Of a stretch of DNA of 5,042 bases, positions 1 through 5,042 are shown in pieces; position 1 is the stretch's first letter; each line of letters starts with the position of its first letter. The DNA is from an uncultured Arenimonas sp. GTDB lineage: Bacteria > Pseudomonadota > Gammaproteobacteria > Xanthomonadales > Xanthomonadaceae. Below the pieces are notes generated by a model, which was not told where the DNA came from, did not search any database, and saw nothing but the letters and a program-made list of their open reading frames with translations. The position numbers and the translations under genes were made by a program. The stretch lies in assembly GCA_946480565.1 (NCBI GenBank), contig CAMLKR010000180.1, positions 1 through 5,042 on the forward strand, in the 5' to 3' direction.

Positions 1-93
1 GGCGCCCTGAAACACGCCTACCGGCCCGGCAAGGGCGCGGTGGCGGTGCTGGACCACTTCTGGCGCAGGCACGTCGAACCGCCCCCGGCCTGA
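1..93 (+). CDS. C-terminal end of an unrecognised protein (5' part outside window)
   Basis: The frame starting at base 1 is open and reads 30 codons to a TGA at 91-93. The visible residues begin GALKHAYRPGKGAVAVLDHF and end in a proline-rich tail (EPPPA). The segment is soluble in character, with basic and aromatic residues, and has no membrane segment. I do not recognise the family from so short a piece and assign no function. It is co-directional with the Bax inhibitor-1-like gene, 62 bases upstream of it. The reading is supported by the stop position and typical G/C-ending codons; the possibility that this frame is not coding cannot be fully excluded. Confidence 0.55.
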   Translation, partial: GALKHAYRPGKGAVAVLDHFWRRHVEPPPA

Positions 94-118
94 ACTGGCG
101 GCCCCTGGGCCGGCTGGG

Positions 119-125
119 CTAGCAT
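119..125 (+). promoter_or_regulatory. Weak candidate -10 element upstream of the Bax inhibitor-1-like gene
   Basis: The hexamer TAGCAT at 120-125 matches TATAAT at four of six positions and lies about 30 bases before the ATG at 156, where a -10 box would be expected. I find no convincing -35 element 16-18 bases upstream, so this is only a candidate. The 62-base gap would leave room for a promoter here. Confidence 0.25.
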
Positions 126-155
126 CGGCGCCAACCACCACGCGGAGCCATCCCG

Positions 156-914
156 ATGCGCAGCGGCAACCCGGCCCTCAACAGCAACACCTTCCTGGAC
201 ATCGGCAGCGGCCAGCTGGTCACCCGCGCCCCGGGCGAGGTGATGACGATCAACGGCACGGTCAACAAGACCGGCTTCATGCTGCTCCTGCTGGTGGCCA
301 CCGCCGCCTACACCTGGAGCCTGTACAGCCCCGAGAACCCGGGCGCGGTGATGCCCTGGCTGCTGGTCGGCGGCATCGGCGGCTTCATCGTCGCCTTGGT
401 GACGGTGTTCAAGAAGACCTGGGCGCCGGTGACCGCGCCGCTGTATGCGGCGCTCGAGGGCCTGTTCATCGGCGCCGTGTCGGCGATGTTCGAGGCGAAG
501 TTCCCCGGCATCGTGATGCAGGCGGTGATGCTGACCATGGGCGTGCTGGCGGCCCTGCTGATGGCCTACAAGAGCGGCCTGATCAAGGCCACCGAGAACT
601 TCAAGCTGGGCGTGGTCGCCGCCACCGGCGGCATCTTCCTGCTGTACCTGGTGAACATGGGCATGCGCCTGTTCGGCTTCGAAGGGTTCGGCTTCATCCA
701 CGAATCCGGCGCCATGGGCATCGCCTTCAGCGTGTTCGTGGTGATCATCGCCGCGCTGAACCTGGTGCTGGATTTCGACTTCATCGAGTCCGGCGCCGAG
801 GCCGGCGCCCCGAAGTACATGGAGTGGTACGGCGCCTTCGGCCTGGTGGTCACCCTGGTGTGGCTGTACCTGGAGATCCTGCGCCTGCTCGCGAAGCTGC
901 AGTCGCGCGACTGA
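156..914 (+). CDS. Bax inhibitor-1/YccA-like seven-helix membrane protein (PF12811-type)
   Basis: This 252-residue integral inner-membrane protein resembles the bacterial Bax inhibitor-1-like family (the PF12811 branch). Hydrophobic stretches lie at about residues 38-57, 64-84, 94-112, 118-137, 151-168, 187-206 and 223-246, giving seven helices. The N-terminus carries the SGNPALN motif usual in this branch. An acidic cluster LDFDFIE (Asp206, Asp208, Glu211) ends helix six, and EWYGAFGL with Glu224 opens helix seven; a further Glu101 sits in helix three. In the related BsYetJ, paired aspartates in the last helices act as a pH-sensitive gate for calcium leak, so ion leak is a plausible but unproven role here. 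The ATG at 156 is supported by GGAG at 144-147, eight bases upstream. The length is normal and the gene is intact. A terminator follows directly, so it appears to be transcribed alone or with the upstream gene. Confidence 0.93.
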   Translation: MRSGNPALNSNTFLDIGSGQLVTRAPGEVMTINGTVNKTGFMLLLLVATAAYTWSLYSPENPGAVMPWLLVGGIGGFIVALVTVFKKTWAPVTAPLYAALEGLFIGAVSAMFEAKFPGIVMQAVMLTMGVLAALLMAYKSGLIKATENFKLGVVAATGGIFLLYLVNMGMRLFGFEGFGFIHESGAMGIAFSVFVVIIAALNLVLDFDFIESGAEAGAPKYMEWYGAFGLVVTLVWLYLEILRLLAKLQSRD

Positions 915-940
915 GGCCCTGTTCCTCGCACCACGCCTCA

Positions 941-969
941 GGAAGGGCCGGCCGTACGCCGGCCTTTCC
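941..969 (+). terminator. Rho-independent terminator after the Bax inhibitor-1-like gene
   Basis: Bases 941-952 pair with 958-969 in a 12-bp stem with a single G-T wobble and a five-base loop (CGTAC). GTTTCC follows, giving a short T-rich tail on the plus strand. The minus strand has no T tract on the other side, so the direction is plus. It lies 26 bases after the stop at 914. Confidence 0.75.
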
Positions 970-987
970 GTTTCCTGACGTCGCAAC

Positions 988-991
988 GGAG
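988..991 (+). promoter_or_regulatory. Ribosome binding site that fixes a TTG start
   Basis: GGAG at 988-991 stands six bases before TTG at 998-1000. The reading frame stays open upstream into the previous gene, but no other ATG, GTG or TTG in frame lies near a Shine-Dalgarno motif. The next ATG, at 1058-1060, would remove most of the first membrane helix. This motif therefore decides the start. Confidence 0.65.
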
Positions 992-997
992 ACGGAC

Positions 998-1423
998 TTG
1001 GCCAAACCCCGGAACCTGCTCGCCCTGGCATCGGGCCTTGCCGCCCTGGCGGCCGTCATGCTGGCCTGGCCCGGCCTGTTCCTCTTCGGCAAGGTCATGA
1101 TGCTTCCGGCCTGGGCCCAAGCCCTGCCCTCGCCGGTGAACACCGGGGCCTACCTGGCGTTCCTCTGCCTGATGCCCGTTGCCTTCCTGAGCGACACCTT
1201 CGCCAACGCCGCGCGGGCGATGGCCGCTGCCGTGGCGGTGGCGCCCCTGTTCGCCGTCGCCAGCTGGGCGTTCGATCCCATGCACCACGACGGCAACCTG
1301 GGGACCAACCTGGTGTTCAATTACCTCTGGATCGTGGCGTTTTCGCTGCTGGTCCCCGCCGCACTCCTGCTGGTCGTGCGAAAGCTCGCCGGGTGGGCGA
1401 CCAGATCGGCCCGGAACGCCTGA
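998..1423 (+). CDS. Small four-helix membrane protein of unknown function
   Basis: From the TTG start this gives a 141-residue protein beginning MAKPRNLLALASG. Hydrophobic segments lie at about residues 7-30, 48-67, 72-92 and 106-127, so it is probably a four-helix inner-membrane protein with a basic C-terminal tail (RKLAGWATRSARNA). A loop between helices three and four carries DPMHHDGN, a local cluster of acidic and histidine residues that could face the periplasm or bind a metal, but this is only a guess. I do not recognise the family. The start is chosen from the good GGAG six bases upstream; the open frame reaches back to 824 but overlaps the preceding gene and its terminator and is very unlikely to be translated there. 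The start lies only 28 bases after the terminator hairpin, which leaves little room for its own promoter. Confidence 0.8.
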   Translation: MAKPRNLLALASGLAALAAVMLAWPGLFLFGKVMMLPAWAQALPSPVNTGAYLAFLCLMPVAFLSDTFANAARAMAAAVAVAPLFAVASWAFDPMHHDGNLGTNLVFNYLWIVAFSLLVPAALLLVVRKLAGWATRSARNA

Positions 1424-1451
1424 GCCCTGGACCCATGCGACCCACCGGCAC

Positions 1452-1499
1452 ATGACGATGCGAAGCCTGATCCTGCCCGGGACCGCGCAAGGCACATGA
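1452..1499 (+). other. Possible 15-codon leader ORF overlapping the oxidoreductase start
   Basis: ATG at 1452 opens a short frame of 15 codons (MTMRSLILPGTAQGT) whose TGA at 1497-1499 overlaps the ATG at 1496 as ATGA, the usual layout for translational coupling. The oxidoreductase itself has only a weak, too-close AAGG (1489-1492, three bases before ATG), which would fit coupling. The leader has no clear Shine-Dalgarno motif of its own, and so short an ORF easily arises by chance. I list it as a possibility only. Confidence 0.2.
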
Positions 1500-2476
1500 A
1501 GACGGTCCGCTGGGGCATGATCGGATGCGGCGCGGTCACCGAGGTCAAGAGCGGGCCGGCCTTCCGCAAGGCGCAGGGCTCCGAGCTCGTCGCGGTCGCG
1601 TCCCGCACGGTTTCGTCCGCCCGGGACTACGCCAGGCGTCACGCGGTTGCTTCGGTTTACGAGCGCGTCGACGACCTGATCGCGGCGCCGGACGTCGACG
1701 CCGTCTACGTCGCGACGCCACCCGACAGCCACCGCGACCTGGCGCTGAAGGTGGCGATGGCCGGCAAACCCTGCTGCGTCGAAAAGCCGATGGCGCTGGA
1801 CCACCGCCAGTGCCTGGAGATGGTGGCGGCCTTCGAGGCGCGCGGGCTGCCGCTGTTCGTTTCCTATTACCGCCGTTCGCTGCCGCGGTTCCTCGAAGTG
1901 AGGCGCTGGCTGTCGCAGGGCCTGATCGGCCCCGTGCGGCAGGTGAGCTGGCGGCTCACGCGGCCGCCCTCGCCGCGCGACCTCTCCGGCGCGCCGAACT
2001 GGCGGACCGACCCGCGCACCGCGCCGGGCGGTTATTTCTCCGACCTCGCCAGCCACGGCCTGGACCTGTTCCAGTTCCTGCTCGGCGACATCACCGCGGC
2101 CTCGGGCACGGCCACGAACCGCAGGGGGCTGTACGCCGCCGAGGACAGCGTGACTGCCGCCTGGGCCTTCGCGAACGGCGCCCGGGGCGACGGCCATTGG
2201 GACTTCGTCAGCGACCGCCGCGGCGACCAGGTCCGGATCGAGGGCAGGGAGGGACACATCGACTTCTCCGTCTTCGACGACGTGCCGCTGACGCTCCGGG
2301 CAAACCGCGGCGAGCGGTCGCTGGTGATCCCGAACCCTCCGAACATCCAGCTCCACCACGTCGAGAACATGGTCGTCCAGCTGCTGGGCGGCCCGCCCCA
2401 TCCGTCGCCGGGCCGCGAGGCCGCCAAGACCAACCGGGTGATGGACGATATCCTCGGCGATAGACGGGAAGCCTGA
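1496..2476 (+). CDS. Gfo/Idh/MocA family NAD(P)-dependent oxidoreductase
   Basis: This 326-residue cytoplasmic enzyme belongs to the Gfo/Idh/MocA family, which oxidises or reduces hydroxyl groups of sugars, inositols and related compounds with NAD(P). The N-terminal Rossmann domain (about residues 3-120) starts with strand VRWGMIGCGAVTE, holding the dinucleotide motif G10-C-G12, then VASRT (Ser36-Arg37) after the second strand and VATPPDSH at 72-79. The family hallmark Glu96-Lys97-Pro98 is present; this lysine is the usual catalytic residue. The C-terminal domain (about 125-326) carries GGYFSDLASHGLDLFQFLLG at 178-197, with Asp183 and His187 at the places of the family's catalytic site, and ends with the usual HPSPGREAAKTNRVMDDIL tail. 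Length is normal. The ATG at 1496 places the glycine motif at the expected distance although its ribosome binding site is poor. The substrate cannot be read from the sequence. It is probably co-transcribed with the dioxygenase seven bases downstream. Confidence 0.94.
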   Translation: MKTVRWGMIGCGAVTEVKSGPAFRKAQGSELVAVASRTVSSARDYARRHAVASVYERVDDLIAAPDVDAVYVATPPDSHRDLALKVAMAGKPCCVEKPMALDHRQCLEMVAAFEARGLPLFVSYYRRSLPRFLEVRRWLSQGLIGPVRQVSWRLTRPPSPRDLSGAPNWRTDPRTAPGGYFSDLASHGLDLFQFLLGDITAASGTATNRRGLYAAEDSVTAAWAFANGARGDGHWDFVSDRRGDQVRIEGREGHIDFSVFDDVPLTLRANRGERSLVIPNPPNIQLHHVENMVVQLLGGPPHPSPGREAAKTNRVMDDILGDRREA

Positions 2477-2483
2477 GTCCGCC

Positions 2484-3167
2484 ATGATCGACCACGAGCA
2501 GCTGCACCGCGACGGATATGTCCTGCTTCGGGGCGCGATTCCCGCCGGATGGCTGGATGCGCTGCGCGCCACCTTCGACGAGGGCGTGAAGCCATCAGAC
2601 CAGTGGCCGGTGCCGCGGGGACCGGGCTGGCGCCATTCGCTGCTGGACCTGGATCCGACCGTTCAGGCCCTGTGCCGGCTGCCGGCGCTGCTGGCCGCGG
2701 CGGGTTCGCTGATCGGCGAGCGATTTTTCCTCGCCCAGGTCGAAGGCCGCGAACCGCTGGGCGGCGGTGGCTACCAGGGGCTGCACCGCGACCTGTCGGC
2801 ACAGCGGCCGGGCGACACCGTCAACGCCCTGGCCTTCCTGGACGACTACGGCCCGCACAACGGCGCGACCCGGCTGGTGCCCGGCAGCCACCGCCTCGCG
2901 CGCGATACGCCGGCGCTGCAGGTCGAGGACGAAACCGCCGCGCGGCAGCTCGCCGGCGCAGCCGGCGACATCCTGGTCTTCGACGCCGACCTGGTCCACG
3001 CCGGCAGCCTGAACCCCACTGGCGCGCGCCGCCGCTCCCTGCTGATCGGCTATTTCGCCGAGCCGCTGCACGCCACGCACCTGAAGACGGCCGGCCTGCG
3101 CAGCATCCGCATGGACACCAGCGAGCGTTTCGATGTCGCCGGCCCATTCGGATCGACGATGGCCTGA
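2484..3167 (+). CDS. Phytanoyl-CoA dioxygenase (PhyH)-family Fe(II)/2-oxoglutarate oxygenase
   Basis: This 227-residue protein has the pattern of PhyH-family oxygenases, which hydroxylate a substrate using O2, Fe(II) and 2-oxoglutarate. The N-terminus LHRDGYVLLRGAIP (7-20) is the family's typical opening. The iron triad is visible: His101 and Asp103 in GLHRDL, and His172 in DLVHAGSLN. Arg182-184 (GARRRSLLIGYF) supply the expected arginine for the 2-oxoglutarate carboxylate, and NGATRLVPGSH (126-136) is the conserved turn before it. All key residues are present, so it should be active. It is a little shorter than many family members (250-300 residues). It starts seven bases after the oxidoreductase stop, with only a weak GAG six bases before ATG, so translational coupling is likely. 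The pair probably modifies the same compound. Bacterial members act on very diverse substrates; phytanoyl-CoA itself is unlikely. It ends 13 bases before the convergent hydrolase. Confidence 0.9.
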   Translation: MIDHEQLHRDGYVLLRGAIPAGWLDALRATFDEGVKPSDQWPVPRGPGWRHSLLDLDPTVQALCRLPALLAAAGSLIGERFFLAQVEGREPLGGGGYQGLHRDLSAQRPGDTVNALAFLDDYGPHNGATRLVPGSHRLARDTPALQVEDETAARQLAGAAGDILVFDADLVHAGSLNPTGARRRSLLIGYFAEPLHATHLKTAGLRSIRMDTSERFDVAGPFGSTMA

Positions 3168-3180
3168 CACCGCGCGGACT

Positions 3181-4233
3181 TCACTCGATCGGGGCAGTCA
3201 TCGCTCCGGCCCGCCCGGGGCCCAGACCGCGCAGGAAACTCACGCTCTCGTCCAGCGCCTGCTGGCCCGCCTCGGTATCGAGGTTGAACTGGTACTCGTG
3301 GGCAAGCGGCGGCTGGTGGTCGTCGGGGAAGAACAGCGTCTGCACCGGCACGCCCTCGCTGCGCAGGGCCTCCACCAAGGCGATCGAATGCGCCTTGAGC
3401 GGATCGGCATTGCCCACCGAAACGAACACCGGCGGCATGCCGGCCACGACGTGGCGCGCCACGGAGAACTGGGCGACGTCCGCACTGCCGGCGAAATCCT
3501 TGTCGCCGAAATACGACCAGAACACCGTGCGCAGGAAACCGCCGAAGGCGCCCTCGGTGCTGACCAGGGACGCGTCAAAGGGGCCGCAATAGAGCACCGC
3601 GCCCGCGAGCTGGCCGACCGGGAGCGCCGGCTCGATGCCGATGGCGGCGGCGTAGCCGGGCGAACTCAGGGCCGTCGTCAGTTGGGCGGCGATCTGCGCA
3701 CCGGCGGAATCGCCGGCCAACACGAGCCGCCCGGGGTCCACCGGCAGCGGGCCCGCCTGCGCCGCCAGCCAGGCCAGGGCGCGGTTCGCCTGGCGCACGG
3801 GCATCGGATAGCGCGCTTCGGGCGCGATGGTGTACTGCACGCTGGCCACCGCGAAGCCCTGGCCGGCGAGCATGCGCGCATAGTTGGCGATGTCCCGCTT
3901 GTCGCCGGAGATGAAGCCCCCGCCGTGGATCCAGACCACCGTGGTCAGGGGGCCGCTGGCGCCCGCCGGCGCGTACAGGTCCAGCAGCGCATCGGGGTCG
4001 TCCGGGTCGTAGCGCAGGTCGCGCCACTCCCGAAGATCCGCCGGCACATGTTTCTGCAGCCCCGCGGACGCCTCTTGGGCGCCCTGGTCGAAGGCGTGCC
4101 GTATCAACAGCACCGAAGGCCAGGGACTGACCTGGAAGGCGACCCAGGTCGCGCCGGCCAGCAGCGCCAGCCCCAGCACGACCCTCCCGAACATGCGGCC
4201 GATGCCGCCGATCATCCCCTGCCTGTCCACCAT
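3181..4233 (-). CDS. Membrane-anchored alpha/beta hydrolase (esterase, BD-FAE/HSL-like)
   Basis: From the ATG at 4233 this gives a 350-residue serine hydrolase. Residues about 8-34 (GGIGRMFGRVVLGLALLAG and on) form one hydrophobic helix after a short basic start, either a membrane anchor or an uncleaved signal; the catalytic part would then face the periplasm. The oxyanion motif His103-Gly-Gly-Gly106 is followed by FISGDKRD, a pattern common in the carboxylesterase/kynurenine formamidase-like (BD-FAE) group. The nucleophile elbow is GDSAG (174-178) with Ser176. Asp277 in GNADPL is the likely acid, and His312 in AHEYQF the likely base; His306 in DDHQPP is an alternative. A longer reading starting at 4320 adds 29 basic residues that look non-coding, and GGAG six bases upstream of 4233 favours the shorter form. 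The substrate is unknown. It is divergent from the small membrane-protein gene at 4365 and convergent with the dioxygenase. Confidence 0.92.
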   Translation of the reverse strand: MVDRQGMIGGIGRMFGRVVLGLALLAGATWVAFQVSPWPSVLLIRHAFDQGAQEASAGLQKHVPADLREWRDLRYDPDDPDALLDLYAPAGASGPLTTVVWIHGGGFISGDKRDIANYARMLAGQGFAVASVQYTIAPEARYPMPVRQANRALAWLAAQAGPLPVDPGRLVLAGDSAGAQIAAQLTTALSSPGYAAAIGIEPALPVGQLAGAVLYCGPFDASLVSTEGAFGGFLRTVFWSYFGDKDFAGSADVAQFSVARHVVAGMPPVFVSVGNADPLKAHSIALVEALRSEGVPVQTLFFPDDHQPPLAHEYQFNLDTEAGQQALDESVSFLRGLGPGRAGAMTAPIE

Positions 4234-4239
4234 GGTGCG

Positions 4240-4244
4240 CTCCC
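4240..4244 (-). promoter_or_regulatory. Ribosome binding site that fixes the hydrolase start
   Basis: On the minus strand GGGAG stands six bases before the ATG at 4233. No comparable motif precedes the alternative ATG at 4320, which also lies inside the promoter region of the divergent gene. This supports the shorter 350-residue product. Confidence 0.65.
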
Positions 4245-4308
4245 GGCCACGGGCCCCAGACCTGGCTGAGCGTAAACCAGGCCCCTGTGAAAAGTTGTGT
4301 ACGCGGCG

Positions 4309-4336
4309 TTTACCCGGCAAGCCGGCGGCGCATAAT
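4309..4336 (+). promoter_or_regulatory. Sigma70-like promoter of the small membrane-protein gene
   Basis: TTTACC at 4309-4314 (four of six matches to TTGACA) and CATAAT at 4331-4336 (five of six to TATAAT) are separated by 16 bases. Transcription would begin near 4343 and give a leader of about 20 bases before the ATG at 4365. The -10 box stands out in otherwise GC-rich DNA. I could not identify an equally good promoter for the divergent hydrolase in the same spacer. Confidence 0.6.
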
Positions 4337-4364
4337 CGCGCCTATCGACCCGTCCGGAATCCCG

Positions 4365-4784
4365 ATGCCCCTGATCGCCTCGTCCCTGATGCTCGCCAGC
4401 GCGGCGGTCATGCTTTTCCTTGGCTCGGTGCACCTGATCTACACGTTCCGCGGCACCAAGCTGCACCCGCGCGACCCGGCGCTGCGTGAGCGCATGGAGG
4501 CCGTTTCGCCGGGCATCACCCGGCAGACGACGATGTGGAAGGCCTGGATCGGCTTCAACGCCAGCCACAGCGCCAGCGCGATGCTGTTCGGACTGGTCTA
4601 CGGCCACCTCGCCATCGTGCAGGCGCCGATGCTCTTCGGTTCGGCCTTCCTGCTGGGACTGGGCGCGGTGTTCCTGGCCGGGTTCGTGGTGCTGGGCAAG
4701 AAATACTGGTTCAGCATTCCCTTCCGCGGCATCGCGTTGGCGAGCGCCTGTTACGCCGGCGCCGTGCTGGCCTGGTTCGCCTGA
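4365..4784 (+). CDS. Conserved-looking four-helix membrane protein of unknown function
   Basis: This 139-residue protein has hydrophobic segments at about residues 4-26, 62-80, 87-112 and 118-138, so it is probably a four-helix inner-membrane protein. The loop after helix one is charged (FRGTKLHPRDPALRERME), and helix two starts with the polar motif WKAWIGFNASHSASAMLFG, whose Asn, Ser and His residues inside a membrane segment look conserved and functional. It loosely recalls small proteins annotated as LIC_13387 family, but I cannot confirm this and assign no function. The ATG at 4365 has GGA at 4356-4358, six bases upstream, and lies behind a good promoter; the frame is open back to the ATG at 4287, but that start would lie upstream of the predicted transcription start. 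It is transcribed alone, divergent from the hydrolase and convergent with isocitrate dehydrogenase. Confidence 0.85.
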   Translation: MPLIASSLMLASAAVMLFLGSVHLIYTFRGTKLHPRDPALRERMEAVSPGITRQTTMWKAWIGFNASHSASAMLFGLVYGHLAIVQAPMLFGSAFLLGLGAVFLAGFVVLGKKYWFSIPFRGIALASACYAGAVLAWFA

Positions 4785-4798
4785 GGCCCTGGAAAAGA

Positions 4799-4820
4799 AC
4801 GGGCGCCCTGCGGCGCCCGT
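4799..4820 (-). terminator. Rho-independent terminator of the isocitrate dehydrogenase gene
   Basis: Bases 4799-4807 pair perfectly with 4812-4820 in a nine-bp GC-rich stem with a four-base loop. On the minus strand the stem is followed by TCTTTTCC, a T-rich tail; on the plus strand no T tract follows. It therefore serves the minus-strand gene that ends at 4846, 25 bases upstream of the hairpin. The hairpin could still weakly stop transcripts of the plus-strand gene ending at 4784. Confidence 0.75.
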
Positions 4821-4845
4821 CGGGACTGGAACCGGACCGCCGGAC

Positions 4846-5042
4846 TCAGCCGGCGGCGCGCGCCGCGATCGCCTTGGCGAAACTCTGGGTGGTGCCGGTG
4901 CCGCCGAGGTCCGGCGTCAGGTTGTCCTTCGCGGCCATGGTGTCGACGATGGCCTTGCGCAGGCGGCCGGCCTCTTCGACCTTGCCAAGGTGCTCGAGCA
5001 TCTGCACCGCACCCAGCAGCAGGGCCACCGGATTGGCGATGC
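4846..5042 (-). CDS. C-terminal part of NAD-type isocitrate dehydrogenase (5' part outside window)
   Basis: The frame enters from the window edge and reads 64 residues to a TGA at 4846-4848. It begins IANPVALLLGAVQMLEHLG and ends LTPDLGGTGTTQSFAKAIAA plus RAAG. The IANP-x-ALLL-x-A helix and the closing T-P-D-LGGT-x-TT-x-F motif are typical of the C-terminus of the isocitrate/isopropylmalate dehydrogenase superfamily, and the LGGT-TT-F ending fits the short (about 335-residue) NAD-dependent isocitrate dehydrogenase rather than isopropylmalate dehydrogenase. That enzyme oxidatively decarboxylates isocitrate to 2-oxoglutarate in the TCA cycle, in the cytoplasm. Cofactor-deciding residues lie outside the window, so NAD use is inferred; homoisocitrate or tartrate dehydrogenase are less likely alternatives. 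A GTG at 5026-5028 is an internal valine, not a start, because the conserved IANP motif lies before it. A terminator follows the gene. Confidence 0.88.
   Translation of the reverse strand, partial: IANPVALLLGAVQMLEHLGKVEEAGRLRKAIVDTMAAKDNLTPDLGGTGTTQSFAKAIAARAAG

Noticed and set aside
99..112. Short GC-rich inverted repeat after the stop at 93 as a possible terminator
   Set aside because: The stem is only five base pairs with a four-base loop and no T-rich tract follows on either strand.
18..1031. 337-codon open frame on the minus strand opposite the Bax inhibitor-1-like gene
   Set aside because: The His/Gln/Glu/Asp-rich translation is the mirror of a membrane-protein coding sequence and shows no family features; the plus strand is clearly the coding one.
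938..2572. 544-codon open frame on the minus strand
   Set aside because: It runs antisense through two well-supported plus-strand genes and a terminator, and its translation is rich in Arg, Gly, His and Gln without any domain pattern. It is a typical by-product of high GC, where stop codons are rare.
3133..4269. 378-codon open frame on the plus strand opposite the hydrolase
   Set aside because: The minus strand carries an intact HGGG/GDSAG hydrolase; the plus-strand translation is Arg/His/Gln-rich and low in complexity, as expected for a shadow frame.
4261..4281. CCTGG / CCAGG inverted repeat in the divergent spacer as a possible operator
   Set aside because: Five-base arms with an 11-base gap are expected by chance in GC-rich DNA, the flanks do not extend the symmetry, and no regulator gene is nearby.
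4234..4330. Promoter for the minus-strand hydrolase
   Set aside because: Several partial matches (for example TTGCCG or TTTTCA as -35) have no -10 box at a proper distance, so none can be supported although a promoter must exist somewhere upstream of 4233.
1..5042. Mobile element, CRISPR array, tRNA/rRNA, toxin-antitoxin or defence system
   Set aside because: I saw no transposase or integrase motifs, no regularly spaced repeats, no cloverleaf-like sequence and no base-composition break; the window looks like ordinary chromosomal backbone.

Overview
This is a GC-rich bacterial chromosomal segment with a strong G/C third-position bias and tightly packed genes. The gene content and protein styles (a PF12811-type Bax inhibitor-1 relative, an NAD-type isocitrate dehydrogenase, a Gfo/Idh oxidoreductase next to a PhyH-type dioxygenase) suggest a gammaproteobacterium of the Lysobacteraceae/Xanthomonadaceae (Lysobacter, Luteimonas or Pseudoxanthomonas-like). 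That assignment is inference from style, not from a marker gene.

Layout. The window opens with the last 30 codons of an unrecognised + strand gene. Next comes a complete seven-helix Bax inhibitor-1-like membrane protein (156-914) closed by a good Rho-independent terminator (941-969). A small four-helix membrane protein of unknown function with a TTG start follows (998-1423). Then two closely linked + strand genes, 7 bases apart, form a probable operon: a Gfo/Idh/MocA-type NAD(P)-dependent oxidoreductase (1496-2476) and a phytanoyl-CoA dioxygenase-family Fe(II)/2-oxoglutarate oxygenase (2484-3167). A membrane-anchored alpha/beta hydrolase (3181-4233, minus strand) converges on them with only 13 bases between stop codons. 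Across a 131-base divergent spacer lies a four-helix membrane protein of unknown function (4365-4784, plus) behind a recognisable sigma70-like promoter. The window ends with the C-terminal 64 residues of an isocitrate dehydrogenase on the minus strand, whose terminator lies at 4799-4820, between the two convergent genes.

How the genes work together. Only the oxidoreductase/dioxygenase pair looks like a functional unit: two redox enzymes that probably act on the same, unidentified, small polar or conjugated substrate. The others look like single housekeeping or accessory genes. I see no mobile element, CRISPR array, tRNA, rRNA, phage gene, toxin-antitoxin pair or defence system. I do not see evidence for a new biological system here; the findings listed are modest. 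The very long antisense ORFs are products of the GC bias.
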